Assembly (NCBI GenBank): GCA_030040235.1 | Contig: JASHUC010000316.1 | Span: 1 to 5,864, forward strand | Length of the DNA: 5,864 nt | DNA from: Gammaproteobacteria bacterium | Lineage (GTDB): Bacteria > Pseudomonadota > Gammaproteobacteria > Steroidobacterales > Steroidobacteraceae | Direction of reading: 5' to 3' | Shown here: positions 1-5,164 of the stretch, piece by piece | How the letters are laid out: each line of letters starts with the position of its first letter | How positions within the stretch are numbered: the first letter of the stretch is position 1 | Program-made: the position numbers and the translations under genes | Notes under the pieces: generated by a model | The model's database searches: none | The model's input: only the letters and a program-made list of their open reading frames with translations | Told to the model about the DNA's origin: nothing

Positions 1-4
1 TCGC

Positions 5-24
5 GAGGCACGGAGCGGTGCCTC
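5..24. repeat. Short perfect hairpin at the left edge
   Basis: GAGGCAC (5-11) and GTGCCTC (18-24) form a perfect 7-bp stem with a 6-nt loop. No T-tract follows on either strand, so it is not a standard intrinsic terminator. A weaker 6-bp inverted repeat, CGTCGG (62-67) and CCGACG (78-83), lies nearby. Positions 1-123 otherwise hold no convincing gene. The hairpin may belong to the end of a transcript entering from the left or to the 3' side of the small minus-strand gene at 124-369. Confidence 0.35.
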
Positions 25-123
25 CGGGAGCCGGGCGCGTGCGTCTCCGAGGCGCATCGGCCGTCGGTCAAACACGGCCGACGCCGGCGCACCCCCGCCG
101 CTTGGTTGGTTACCTCGCCGCCG

Positions 124-369
124 CTATTTCAAATTCTGATCAAACCAGCGATAGCCCGCCCACAGGCCGCCGCCGCTGGCGACAGCGGCGAGCAGCACCC
201 CTGTCCCGGGCCCGATCTTCGCGCCGAGCCACCAGCCGAGGGAACCCGTCAGACAAGCCCCTAGCCACCCGAGAAGTGATCGCACGACCGGCAGTCTAGC
301 CCAACGGCGCTGCCTGCATGCCTCTGTCGGCAAGGCTGAGAGCCCGCTCACATCGGGCGTTTGGCTCAC
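124..369 (-). CDS. Small glycine-rich two-helix membrane protein
   Basis: This gene encodes a protein of up to 81 residues of unknown function, probably in the inner membrane. The C-terminal 53 residues show two hydrophobic glycine-rich segments, about residues 31-51 (LLGWLGACLTGSLGWWLG) and 55-75 (GTGVLLAAVASGGGLWAGYRW). They carry GxxxG-like spacing that favours tight helix packing, and a short polar tail (FDQNLK) follows. Small proteins of this look are common hypothetical proteins in high-GC bacteria. The start is uncertain. The GTG at 367-369 gives 81 residues but has no clear ribosome site and adds an arginine-rich, low-complexity N-terminus. The in-frame GTG at 283-285 would give a compact 53-residue protein beginning just before the first helix and may be the true start. 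It is divergent from the secreted protein gene at 459. Confidence 0.6.
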   Translation of the reverse strand: MSQTPDVSGLSALPTEACRQRRWARLPVVRSLLGWLGACLTGSLGWWLGAKIGPGTGVLLAAVASGGGLWAGYRWFDQNLK

Positions 370-379
370 GGTGGTGGCA

Positions 380-412
380 GCGCCGGTTTACGCGCAGAAT
401 TGGCACCGGCGC
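380..412. promoter_or_regulatory. 8-bp inverted repeat between divergent genes
   Basis: GCGCCGGT (380-387) and ACCGGCGC (405-412) are perfect reverse complements separated by 17 nt. They sit in the 89-nt space between the GTG start of the minus-strand membrane protein and the ATG at 459. Position and symmetry fit a protein-binding site or a 5' leader hairpin. TTGGCA at 400-405 resembles a -35 element, but no good -10 follows at the right distance. The function is inferred from position only. Confidence 0.35.
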
Positions 413-445
413 ACGGGGCCGCTCGCTGCGCCCAACGTCACGGCC

Positions 446-451
446 GGAGGG
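446..451 (+). promoter_or_regulatory. Ribosome binding site for the secreted protein
   Basis: GGAGGG ends 7 nt before the ATG at 459. This is a near-ideal Shine-Dalgarno sequence and fixes the start of the downstream gene. Confidence 0.7.
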
Positions 452-458
452 ATGAGCC

Positions 459-995
459 ATGTGTCGCATTGGGGTGATCTGCGCATCCGTCGTGCTCGCA
501 GCCTGCGCCTCGGGAATCGCCCTCGCCGATGGCCACACCGATCTCCCCAGGGTTCAAGGGGTGTCCCGCGGAGCGAAATTCAAGGCGGAGCACCCGGCCG
601 GCAACCGAACGATGCGCATCGACTTCTCGCTGCCGGATCGCTGGCGCCCACCGTCCTCGCCCGCGATCACCGAGCTCACCGGTGATGACATCGACAACGT
701 GCATGCGGCCAACGCGGCGAAACTCCCGGCCGACGGAGAGACGATTCGCAAGACGCTCGATGTCGTCGCATCTTCGATGCATGACGCCATCAGGGCCTCT
801 GCACACAACCTCGGCACCCAAACGTTCGACGGCCAGATTGCGCACGCGTACTCCTACGCTGTGCACGGCGTGCCCGTAACGCTCTACGTGCGAGGGAACT
901 CCCAGCCCGTGCAGAGCATCGCCGACGATACACTCGGAACGACTTTTACGAGGTGTTCGATTTTCCATGCATCGATCGCGATCGCAGCACCGTGA
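459..995 (+). CDS. Secreted protein of unknown function, 3' end probably frameshifted
   Basis: The gene encodes 178 residues and starts at an ATG with a strong Shine-Dalgarno site. The N-terminus is an export signal: R3, a hydrophobic stretch at about 4-18, and a likely signal peptidase I site after ALA at 21-23. An LAAC lipobox-like motif ending at Cys16 is an alternative, but hydrophobic residues continue beyond it. The mature part should lie in the periplasm or outside the cell. Residues about 104-155 (for example AYSYAVHGVPVTLYV) have alternating hydrophobic residues resembling beta-strands. I do not recognise the family with confidence. Codon third positions are GC-rich up to about 940. 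After a TTTT run (944-947) the frame becomes odd, while the -1 frame gives FYEVFDFPCIDRDRSTVSG and runs to a TAG at 1022-1024. A single lost T would explain this, so the native protein may be about 188 residues, ending at 1024. Confidence 0.65.
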   Translation: MCRIGVICASVVLAACASGIALADGHTDLPRVQGVSRGAKFKAEHPAGNRTMRIDFSLPDRWRPPSSPAITELTGDDIDNVHAANAAKLPADGETIRKTLDVVASSMHDAIRASAHNLGTQTFDGQIAHAYSYAVHGVPVTLYVRGNSQPVQSIADDTLGTTFTRCSIFHASIAIAAP

Positions 996-1046
996 GCGGG
1001 GCTGACGAGAGCGTCTGCGCGTAGAACCGTTGCCGCACGAACAGAA

Positions 1047-1108
1047 TGTAAAAGTTAGTTGACACACGAGGTAAATAATAGCAGACTTAGAGTACTGATA
1101 ACTTTACA
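1047..1108 (+). promoter_or_regulatory. AT-rich promoter region with imperfect inverted repeat
   Basis: This is an AT-rich island in GC-rich DNA just before the membrane protein gene. It contains a perfect TTGACA (1059-1064), a good -35 match. The best -10-like sequence, AATAAT (1074-1079), is too close to it, and the hexamer at 17-nt spacing (CAGACT) is poor, so the exact promoter is unresolved. TGTAAAAGTTA (1047-1057) and TAACTTTACA (1099-1108) are reverse complements apart from one extra A, and they flank the TTGACA. This fits an operator pair, possibly for the XRE regulator encoded downstream, but that is inference. Confidence 0.45.
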
Positions 1109-1123
1109 TCCGAGACCGCCACC

Positions 1124-1861
1124 ATGCCCACGCCTGCCTTGATCGCCGGGCTCATTTGGATCCTGGCGTGTGTCGTCTGGCTCGTCCACGCGGCACGAAA
1201 TCCCTCCCCTCGCCCCGTGGCCGGCTCTCCTGGCTTTCCAGGCCGCGATCCGAGCTCGCTCTGGGGAATCGCCCTCATTGCGTTGGTGCCGCTGGTCTCG
1301 GGCGTGCAGTACATCACGACCAGACATGTCTACTTCTGGAGTGGCGCCTGTCTCTTGTTCTCCGGCCTCTTCCTAATCGTCTTACACCCCCTCCTCGCGC
1401 GCCGATGGGCGAGGCAGGCGAGCCGACCTGCTGCCACAACGTTCCGCGAGCGCAGCCTCGTGGTCCAGATCGTCTCGATCCTCGCGGTCTATGGATTTTT
1501 TGGCGTTCGCCTGTGGGATTTTTGGGATAAGCCATCCATGTCCTCTGCCTTCGCGGGTGCAATTATGGTGTTCGTGCTGATCGGCATCACGATCTGCATG
1601 ATCATCATCAATATCGCCTCGCACGTTGCTCTCGCCTTCTATGCGAGACCCGAACGACCTGACGAGCGCGATCGGGTCATTGGACTGCGCGGATCACGGA
1701 ACGCCTACGGAGCTCTCGCCGTGGGCATTTGGTGCGTTCTGTACCTCGCGATCGCAGATGTTTCGCACGGTGCGCTTCTTTACGCGATCATGGGAGTGTT
1801 TGCTCTGGCAGAGCTGGTTCGGCTGGGCTCGCAACTCCTCTACTACAGGTTGGGCGCGTGA
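1124..1861 (+). CDS. Multi-pass membrane protein coupled to an XRE regulator
   Basis: This 245-residue integral membrane protein has about six to seven hydrophobic segments, near residues 5-24, 46-64, 70-91, 112-130, 141-173, 195-213 and 216-232. The loop before the last segments carries DERDRVIGLRGSRNAYG (180-196). That resembles the DERDR...AY signature of DUF2178-like membrane proteins, which are often encoded beside small XRE regulators. The role of such proteins is not established; a sensor or partner of the regulator is one possibility. The ATG at 1124 has only a weak upstream GAG, but it begins directly before the first helix and no better start is seen. The stop TGA (1859-1861) overlaps the GTG of the regulator gene, which points to one transcript and translational coupling. 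Membrane location is well supported and function is unknown. Confidence 0.8.
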   Translation: MPTPALIAGLIWILACVVWLVHAARNPSPRPVAGSPGFPGRDPSSLWGIALIALVPLVSGVQYITTRHVYFWSGACLLFSGLFLIVLHPLLARRWARQASRPAATTFRERSLVVQIVSILAVYGFFGVRLWDFWDKPSMSSAFAGAIMVFVLIGITICMIIINIASHVALAFYARPERPDERDRVIGLRGSRNAYGALAVGIWCVLYLAIADVSHGALLYAIMGVFALAELVRLGSQLLYYRLGA

Positions 1862-2100
1862 AGGTGCCCGTGCTGCGCACTGCAATGGTGTCCCGCACGC
1901 GGGTTCGCAACGGCATCCGCACGCTGCGTTTTCATCACGGGGAGATGACACAGCAGGAGCTCGCTGATCGCGTTGGACTCACCCGCCAGACGATCATCGC
2001 GGTCGAGCAAGGTCGCTATTCACCCTCTCTTGAGGCAGCGTTCAAAATCGCGCGCGTGTTCGGTGTGCCGCTCGAGGAGGTGTTTCAGTACGAGGACTGA
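1858..2100 (+). CDS. XRE/Cro-CI family transcriptional regulator, small
   Basis: The gene encodes 80 residues that are almost wholly a helix-turn-helix DNA-binding domain of the Cro/CI type. Using the GTG start, the core covers about residues 16-76: RNGIRTLR, then TQQELADRVGLTRQTI (31-46) with recognition helix RQTIIAVEQGRY, then PSLEAAFKIARVFGVPLEEVF. This matches short stand-alone YozG-like regulators that lack an effector domain. The GTG at 1858 overlaps the membrane protein stop as GTGA, which suggests coupled translation. The ATG at 1885 (71 residues) is an alternative but has no visible ribosome site. A regulator paired with a membrane protein may be controlled through it and may repress its own promoter; neither is shown here. 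Its last 16 bp overlap the end of the convergent hydrolase gene, leaving no room for a separate terminator. Confidence 0.88.
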   Translation: MKVPVLRTAMVSRTRVRNGIRTLRFHHGEMTQQELADRVGLTRQTIIAVEQGRYSPSLEAAFKIARVFGVPLEEVFQYED

Positions 2101-2990
2101 AGTTGGGATCGCGGAAGCGCCTGGTCTCGCGAGTGGTGTACGTCGTGCGAGAGAAATTCGAGGACGCTCTGCGACTGATCGCCCAAGTCATGACCGGCAT
2201 CCGCAAGGAACCGGATCAGGGCGTGCGGCACCACCTGCGCGAGACGCTCCCTGATGACGGTCGAGTCGACCATCGTGTCTCGAGCCCCAAGTATTGCGAG
2301 CACGGGCATCCGCAGTGCGCTCAATGCTTGATCGCTGAAAACCGGGAGCGCCGCTGTGCGCGGACGAAGGTTCTCGAAGATGAGAGCCATGAAATTCCAG
2401 ACGTATTGGACTCCCTGTGGCGCATCCGGCGGGAGCCTGCCGAGAATGTGCTCCATGGCCTTCCGAATGCCCCACCGGCCCGCCAGCATGAGCGGCAGCA
2501 GCCTCCACGATACGTTTCTGTTGGGCGCAATCCCGCCCGGAGCAAGGAGGGCAAGCTTCTCGAGGCGCTCGGGACGCCGAATCGCGTAGTCGAGCGCGAG
2601 CCATCCGCCGAGTGAGATGCCGACAAACGATGCGCGCGTGAGCGAGAGCGCTCGGAGCACGTCGTCGACCCAGAGCGCGTGGGCCTCCGAGGGGAGCGGT
2701 GGTCGTGCCTGAGCGCTCAAACCCGCCTCGCCGATGATGTCGATGCAGTGGACGCGCAAGTGCGGTGCCCATATCCGAACTTCGCGCATCCACATCGCGG
2801 AATTGAACATCGAGCCGTGGAGCAACAGCACTGCAGGGGCACCCGCCCGGCCGCTCGAGATGACGAACGTCTCACCCTCTCGCGTCGGAACTCGAAGCTG
2901 CTCGTGCGCGACGGGCCAATACTCGAGGATCTCGCGGTAACGGTCCTTGACGAGCCGCTCTCCCCGCGCCGATCGATAGAAGTTCGCCAC
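2085..2990 (-). CDS. Alpha/beta-fold hydrolase
   Basis: This is a 301-residue alpha/beta-hydrolase, probably cytoplasmic since there is no signal peptide. The catalytic layout is complete: oxyanion region LLLHGS (55-60), nucleophile Ser126 in GISLGG (124-129), acid Asp238 in GARDTMVD (Asp242 is an alternative), and His267 in AGHD. The N-terminus (YRSARGERLVKDRYREIL, then WPV and TREGETFVISSG) and the IDIIGEAGLSA segment at 83-93 mark a recognisable subfamily of uncharacterised hydrolases. The substrate cannot be predicted; an ester or related acyl compound is the general expectation. The start is GTG, with GGGAG 8 nt upstream at 2999-3003. Only 2 nt separate it from the stop of the upstream HTH gene, so the two form an operon. 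Its 3' end overlaps the XRE gene by 16 bp in convergent orientation. Confidence 0.92.
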   Translation of the reverse strand: MANFYRSARGERLVKDRYREILEYWPVAHEQLRVPTREGETFVISSGRAGAPAVLLLHGSMFNSAMWMREVRIWAPHLRVHCIDIIGEAGLSAQARPPLPSEAHALWVDDVLRALSLTRASFVGISLGGWLALDYAIRRPERLEKLALLAPGGIAPNRNVSWRLLPLMLAGRWGIRKAMEHILGRLPPDAPQGVQYVWNFMALIFENLRPRTAALPVFSDQALSALRMPVLAILGARDTMVDSTVIRERLAQVVPHALIRFLADAGHDLGDQSQSVLEFLSHDVHHSRDQALPRSQLQSSY

Positions 2991-2992
2991 GA

Positions 2993-3424
2993 TCAGATCT
3001 CCCGCGGCAGGCTCAGGAGTTCGAGCATGCGGGCCGTCGCGGCTGTGCCGCCCGCCAGAATGACCTTGAGCGATCCGCGCTCTTCGTCATAGATCGTCTG
3101 CACCTGCAGCGGCTCTGCGCGCTCGGCGCGACCGTTCGCGTCCGCGACGAGGTAGTTCGTCAGGCGCATCGCCTCCTCAGGACCGATCGCCTCGACTCGG
3201 ACCACGCTCGTCACTTCGATGTGTCGAGCGCGGCCGACCGTGTCGCGTGCAGCAGGGGCGAGTCGAGTACCCATCATGGCCTCCACGTCCTCGCGCGCGA
3301 TCCGGTACTGCTTGCCGATCCTCACCGCCTTGAGGCGCCCGTCGCGCACGTAATTGCGGACCGTCCGAACGTGCAGCTTCAGACGCTCAGCCACCTGATC
3401 GACTCTCAGCAGCTCCCGTGACAT
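2993..3424 (-). CDS. Excisionase-like helix-turn-helix regulator
   Basis: This is a 143-residue DNA-binding protein. Residues 5-51 form an HTH_17/MerR-like excisionase-type winged helix: LLRVDQVAERLKLHVRTVRNYVRDGRL, then KAVRIGKQYRIAREDVEAMM. After a short linker, residues about 68-140 form a second domain with alternating strand and helix patterns (RHIEVTSVVRVEAI, then LQVQTIYDEERGSLKVILAGG). I take it to be a ligand-binding or dimerisation domain typical of a regulator, not a phage excisionase. The ATG at 3422-3424 has a poor ribosome site, but the DNA-binding domain begins almost at once, so the start is reasonable. It is the first gene of the operon with the alpha/beta hydrolase and probably controls that operon, perhaps by binding the inverted repeat at 3447-3503. 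The link is inferred from position. Confidence 0.85.
   Translation of the reverse strand: MSRELLRVDQVAERLKLHVRTVRNYVRDGRLKAVRIGKQYRIAREDVEAMMGTRLAPAARDTVGRARHIEVTSVVRVEAIGPEEAMRLTNYLVADANGRAERAEPLQVQTIYDEERGSLKVILAGGTAATARMLELLSLPREI
2999..3003 (-). promoter_or_regulatory. Ribosome binding site for the hydrolase
   Basis: On the minus strand GGGAG lies 8 nt before the GTG at 2988-2990, inside the last codons of the HTH gene. It supports the GTG start of the hydrolase and reinitiation within an operon. Confidence 0.6.
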
Positions 3425-3446
3425 ATGGGGGCGCTCGCAGAATGAA

Positions 3447-3503
3447 ACCCTTAAAATACCTTACTATACTCAGTTGTAGGTAACAATAGGGAATTTTAAG
3501 GGT
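3447..3503 (-). promoter_or_regulatory. Perfect 11-bp inverted repeat, likely operator of the HTH/hydrolase operon
   Basis: ACCCTTAAAAT (3447-3457) and ATTTTAAGGGT (3493-3503) are exact reverse complements separated by 35 nt. Two further C/G pairs match just inside one mismatch. The element lies in an AT-rich island directly upstream of the HTH gene start. Between the arms the minus strand reads TATAGT (3463-3468), a good -10 match about 38 nt before the ATG, so the arms would flank the promoter. A smaller inverted pair, TACCT (3457-3461) and AGGTA (3478-3482), lies inside. The layout fits dimer binding or looping by the encoded regulator. No convincing -35 is visible. Confidence 0.55.
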
Positions 3504-3824
3504 ATATCGTTGCGACGCGCGACCCGCGCCGAATCACTCGCGTCAGAGCCCGAATTCAGGAACGTTTCAGACTCGCTTCAAGACGTGGCCGGCCCGTGGG
3601 CGGACACTGGCCCGCGCGGTGTAGCTGACCCGCCCAGGACGGAAGCGACCGATAAGTAGTCGCAAAGGGTGAAGGATGAATGATCGATCAGAGCGCGCTC
3701 CGCGTCTTTGTCACCCTCGGAGTGACGCTCTCGAGCGCCGCGGGCACACATTGCCTTCCCGCAAGATTTGCCGGCTAGCCGTGAACGCAACTGCAATCTG
3801 GAAACGCGTACACTGGACCAAGCC

Positions 3825-3830
3825 GGAGGA
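3825..3830 (+). promoter_or_regulatory. Ribosome binding site for the small winged-helix-like protein
   Basis: GGAGGA ends 7 nt before the ATG at 3838. It picks this start over an in-frame ATG at 3676, which would add 54 residues of unconvincing composition. TACACT at 3809-3814 is a weak -10-like sequence. Confidence 0.65.
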
Positions 3831-3837
3831 TACAACT

Positions 3838-4122
3838 ATGCGAATAACGCCCCGGATGAGACAGGTGCTTGAGGGGGCCGACCTCAAACATGGTGAGATC
3901 AACGACGTGCCTTGGTCCACATGGAGGGGACTCATAAATCGCGGACTCGCCAGGCCCACCCCAAACCGGCGGTCGTACACGACACGCAACGGCATTTTCC
4001 CGCTATATCACCGCATCATCCTGACAGAGGCCGGCATCAGCGCCGCACGCGATTTGCGTGGTCTAACACCCCCGATTGTCGCCGCAGCGGCCAATCCGCG
4101 CATCGTAGATGTAGGCATGTAG
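3838..4122 (+). CDS. Small protein of unknown function, winged-helix-like
   Basis: The gene encodes 94 residues, basic in the middle, with no signal or membrane segment. The pattern resembles a small winged helix: a first helix TPRMRQVLEGADL (4-16), a segment PWSTWRGLINRGLARP (25-40) that looks like helix plus start of wing, a basic loop (NRRSYTTRNG), then HRIILTEAGISAARDL (57-72). The LTEAG...A ending is typical where MarR-like or other wHTH folds leave the wing. This suggests DNA binding but is not enough to name a family. The strong GGAGGA site supports expression. It stands alone, with about 400 nt upstream and 200 nt downstream, next to the TA modules, which suits accessory DNA. It could be a regulator carried by a former mobile element. 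Confidence 0.6.
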   Translation: MRITPRMRQVLEGADLKHGEINDVPWSTWRGLINRGLARPTPNRRSYTTRNGIFPLYHRIILTEAGISAARDLRGLTPPIVAAAANPRIVDVGM

Positions 4123-4288
4123 TAGCGTTGCCATCCGTCGCCACTGCAGACCCGGGGCCCGTCGATAGTGGATGCCAGCTCTTGCAGAGCCCATGGGACG
4201 AGACATTGCTCTGATTCTCAGACGGCCGATGTCGCCGTAGGAGTTCCGTCTTTGAACTCGGGACCGCTTGCACCCGATGGGCAGTGGA

Positions 4289-4312
4289 CATACAGACATA
4301 CTATGCTGTATG
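4289..4312 (+). promoter_or_regulatory. Palindromic operator/promoter candidate of vapBC-1
   Basis: CATACAG (4289-4295) and CTGTATG (4306-4312) are a perfect 7-bp inverted repeat with a 10-nt spacer. Short direct repeats are nested in it: ACATAC at 4288 and 4296, and TATGC at 4302 and 4309. Weak -10 matches (TACTAT 4299-4304, TATGCT 4302-4307) overlap the palindrome, only 10-15 nt before the antitoxin ATG at 4322. An operator covering the promoter is what autoregulated VapB-type modules usually have. A short or nearly absent leader is implied. Confidence 0.55.
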
Positions 4313-4321
4313 CTCGGATGC

Positions 4322-4567
4322 ATGAGAACTACCGTCCGGCTCGACGAAGCGTTGCTGGAACGCGCCCGCGCGGAGGCGGCCAAGCGCAAGACGACCCTCA
4401 CTTCTCTCATTGAGCAGGGACTCGAGCTTGTGCTTCGGCGCCCAATGAAGCCGCGCGATCACCGGCCCGTTACGTTGCCCGAGTGTCGCGCAGGTGGCGG
4501 CACAATGCCGGGCGTTGACTTGAACGATACCTCTTCGCTTCTCGATCGCATGGATGGCCGCGAGTGA
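4322..4567 (+). CDS. vapB: VapB-type ribbon-helix-helix antitoxin
   Basis: This is an 81-residue antitoxin. Residues 1-39 form a ribbon-helix-helix DNA-binding domain: strand RTTVRLDEAL, helix LLERARAEAAKRK, then TTLTSLIEQGLELVL. The C-terminal part, ending GVDLNDTSSLLDRMDGRE, matches the toxin-binding tail of VapB proteins paired with this VapC subfamily. The protein should neutralise the VapC encoded next and repress its own promoter as a VapBC complex, probably at the palindrome at 4289-4312. The start at ATG 4322 begins the RHH strand directly; upstream in-frame starts (ATG 4310, ATG 4277) lie in or before the operator and are less likely. The ribosome site is weak. The stop TGA (4565-4567) overlaps the toxin GTG as GTGA, which couples toxin translation to the antitoxin. 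Confidence 0.9.
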   Translation: MRTTVRLDEALLERARAEAAKRKTTLTSLIEQGLELVLRRPMKPRDHRPVTLPECRAGGGTMPGVDLNDTSSLLDRMDGRE

Positions 4568-4989
4568 TCCTGCCCGACGTCAACGTCCTGATCTACGCCT
4601 TCCGCACCGATTCGAACGACCACGCACGGTACAGGGGATGGCTGAAGTCAGTCGTCAACGGCCCCGCGGCGTATGGAATCGCTCCACAAGTGCTCTCGAG
4701 CCTTGTACGAATCTGCACTCACCCCCGAATCTTTGTGCATCCCAGTTTGCGAACTGATGCCTTCGACTTCTGTCGTGTGCTGCTCGAACAGCCGAACGCG
4801 ACGGTCACGTCACCCGGGCCAAGGCACTGGTCGATCTTCGAGAGTCTCTGCGCGGATTCAAAAGCGACTGGGAACCTCGTCCAAGATGCGTGGTTCGCCG
4901 CGCTCGCCATAGAAACCGGCTGTGAGTGGATCACGACGGATCGAGACTATGCACGCTTCCCGGGTCTCACTTGGCGAGAGCCGCTGTGA
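4564..4989 (+). CDS. vapC: VapC-type PIN-domain toxin ribonuclease (module 1)
   Basis: This 141-residue PIN-domain protein is full length for VapC toxins, which cleave RNA using metal ions and are held inactive by the partner antitoxin. It opens with MILPDVNVLIYAF (Asp5), and later has NLVQDAW (Asp108) and TTDRDYARFPGL (Asp126, Asp128). These give the conserved acidic residues and the family ending. At the usual position of the second acidic residue the sequence reads LSSLVRICTHPRIF (45-58), with Arg49 and no glutamate. This is as in the Mycobacterium-type PIN subgroup (the TIGR00028-like group), so it is a subfamily trait and not by itself a sign of inactivity. The GTG start at 4564 overlaps the antitoxin stop by GTGA. 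The RNA target cannot be read from the sequence. Confidence 0.93.
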   Translation: MILPDVNVLIYAFRTDSNDHARYRGWLKSVVNGPAAYGIAPQVLSSLVRICTHPRIFVHPSLRTDAFDFCRVLLEQPNATVTSPGPRHWSIFESLCADSKATGNLVQDAWFAALAIETGCEWITTDRDYARFPGLTWREPL

Positions 4990-5081
4990 TACTGCGCAAG
5001 CGTTTGAGGCATCGCGCGACGTTCCACGTGATGTACTTCGGATCGATCGGCACCGACTTGTCGACGCCAGGAAGGACGTAA

Positions 5082-5164
5082 CGCTACCTCGACGAGAAGC
5101 GGGAGCGCTCGAAAAGTGGGCGAAATATCTCGCGGCGCTTCGCGCCGAGCGTGGCGCTCCATAG
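5082..5164 (+). pseudogene. Probable C-terminal remnant of a tyrosine recombinase (integrase)
   Basis: Positions 5082-5105 read RYLDEKRE. After a -1 shift, 5105-5161 read ALEKWAKYLAALRAERGAP and stop at TAG 5162. Joined, this resembles the extreme C-terminus of many phage or island integrases, where a YLDEKR-like motif soon after the catalytic tyrosine leads into an ALE-WA-YL helix. A lost G near 5105 explains the shift, and a stop (TAA 5079-5081) precedes the motif. The catalytic R-H-R-Y core is absent, and I see no integrase homology in 4990-5081. The fragment lies in the 188-nt gap between two convergent toxin genes. The call rests on a short motif, so it could be chance. Confidence 0.42.

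Larger units (their letters stand above)
3425..3837. other. 413-nt region without a convincing gene
   Basis: The left third is the AT-rich promoter and operator region of the HTH/hydrolase operon. The remainder (about 3510-3820) is GC-rich, and I see no supported coding frame, RNA gene or terminator in it. A 5-bp inverted repeat, GCGAC (3645-3649) and GTCGC (3659-3663), and a possible 32-codon ORF (3680-3778) are present but weak. The right end carries the ribosome site of the gene at 3838. Confidence 0.5.

Noticed and set aside
438..1067. Long minus-strand ORF of 209 codons opposite the secreted protein gene
   Set aside because: Its translation is arginine- and cysteine-rich with no domain pattern. 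The plus-strand gene has a signal peptide, ribosome site and GC-rich third positions, so this is an antisense shadow.
2103..2615. Plus-strand ORF of 170 codons inside the hydrolase region
   Set aside because: It is the complement of a hydrolase with a complete catalytic triad; the composition is shadow-like.
3680..3778. Possible 32-codon ORF with a hydrophobic N-terminal stretch (ALRVFVTLGVTLSSAAG)
   Set aside because: It could be a tiny secreted peptide, but length, lack of a well-spaced ribosome site and no homology evidence make chance as likely.
3676..3837. N-terminal extension of the gene at 3838 from an upstream in-frame ATG
   Set aside because: The added 54 residues have no recognisable pattern, while GGAGGA 7 nt before the ATG at 3838 marks the start.
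4132..4174. Stem-like pairs CCACT/AGTGG and CATCC/GGATG after the gene at 3838
   Set aside because: The stems are short, compete for the same bases and are not followed by a T-tract, so a terminator call is not supported.
4220..4251. AGACGG and CCGTCT inverted repeat before vapBC-1
   Set aside because: Only 6 bp with a 20-nt loop and a weak T-run; easily expected by chance in GC-rich DNA.
4063..4410. Minus-strand ORF of 115 codons across the gap before vapBC-1
   Set aside because: It overlaps vapB and the 3' end of the gene at 3838 antisense, and its composition is arginine- and serine-rich without motifs.
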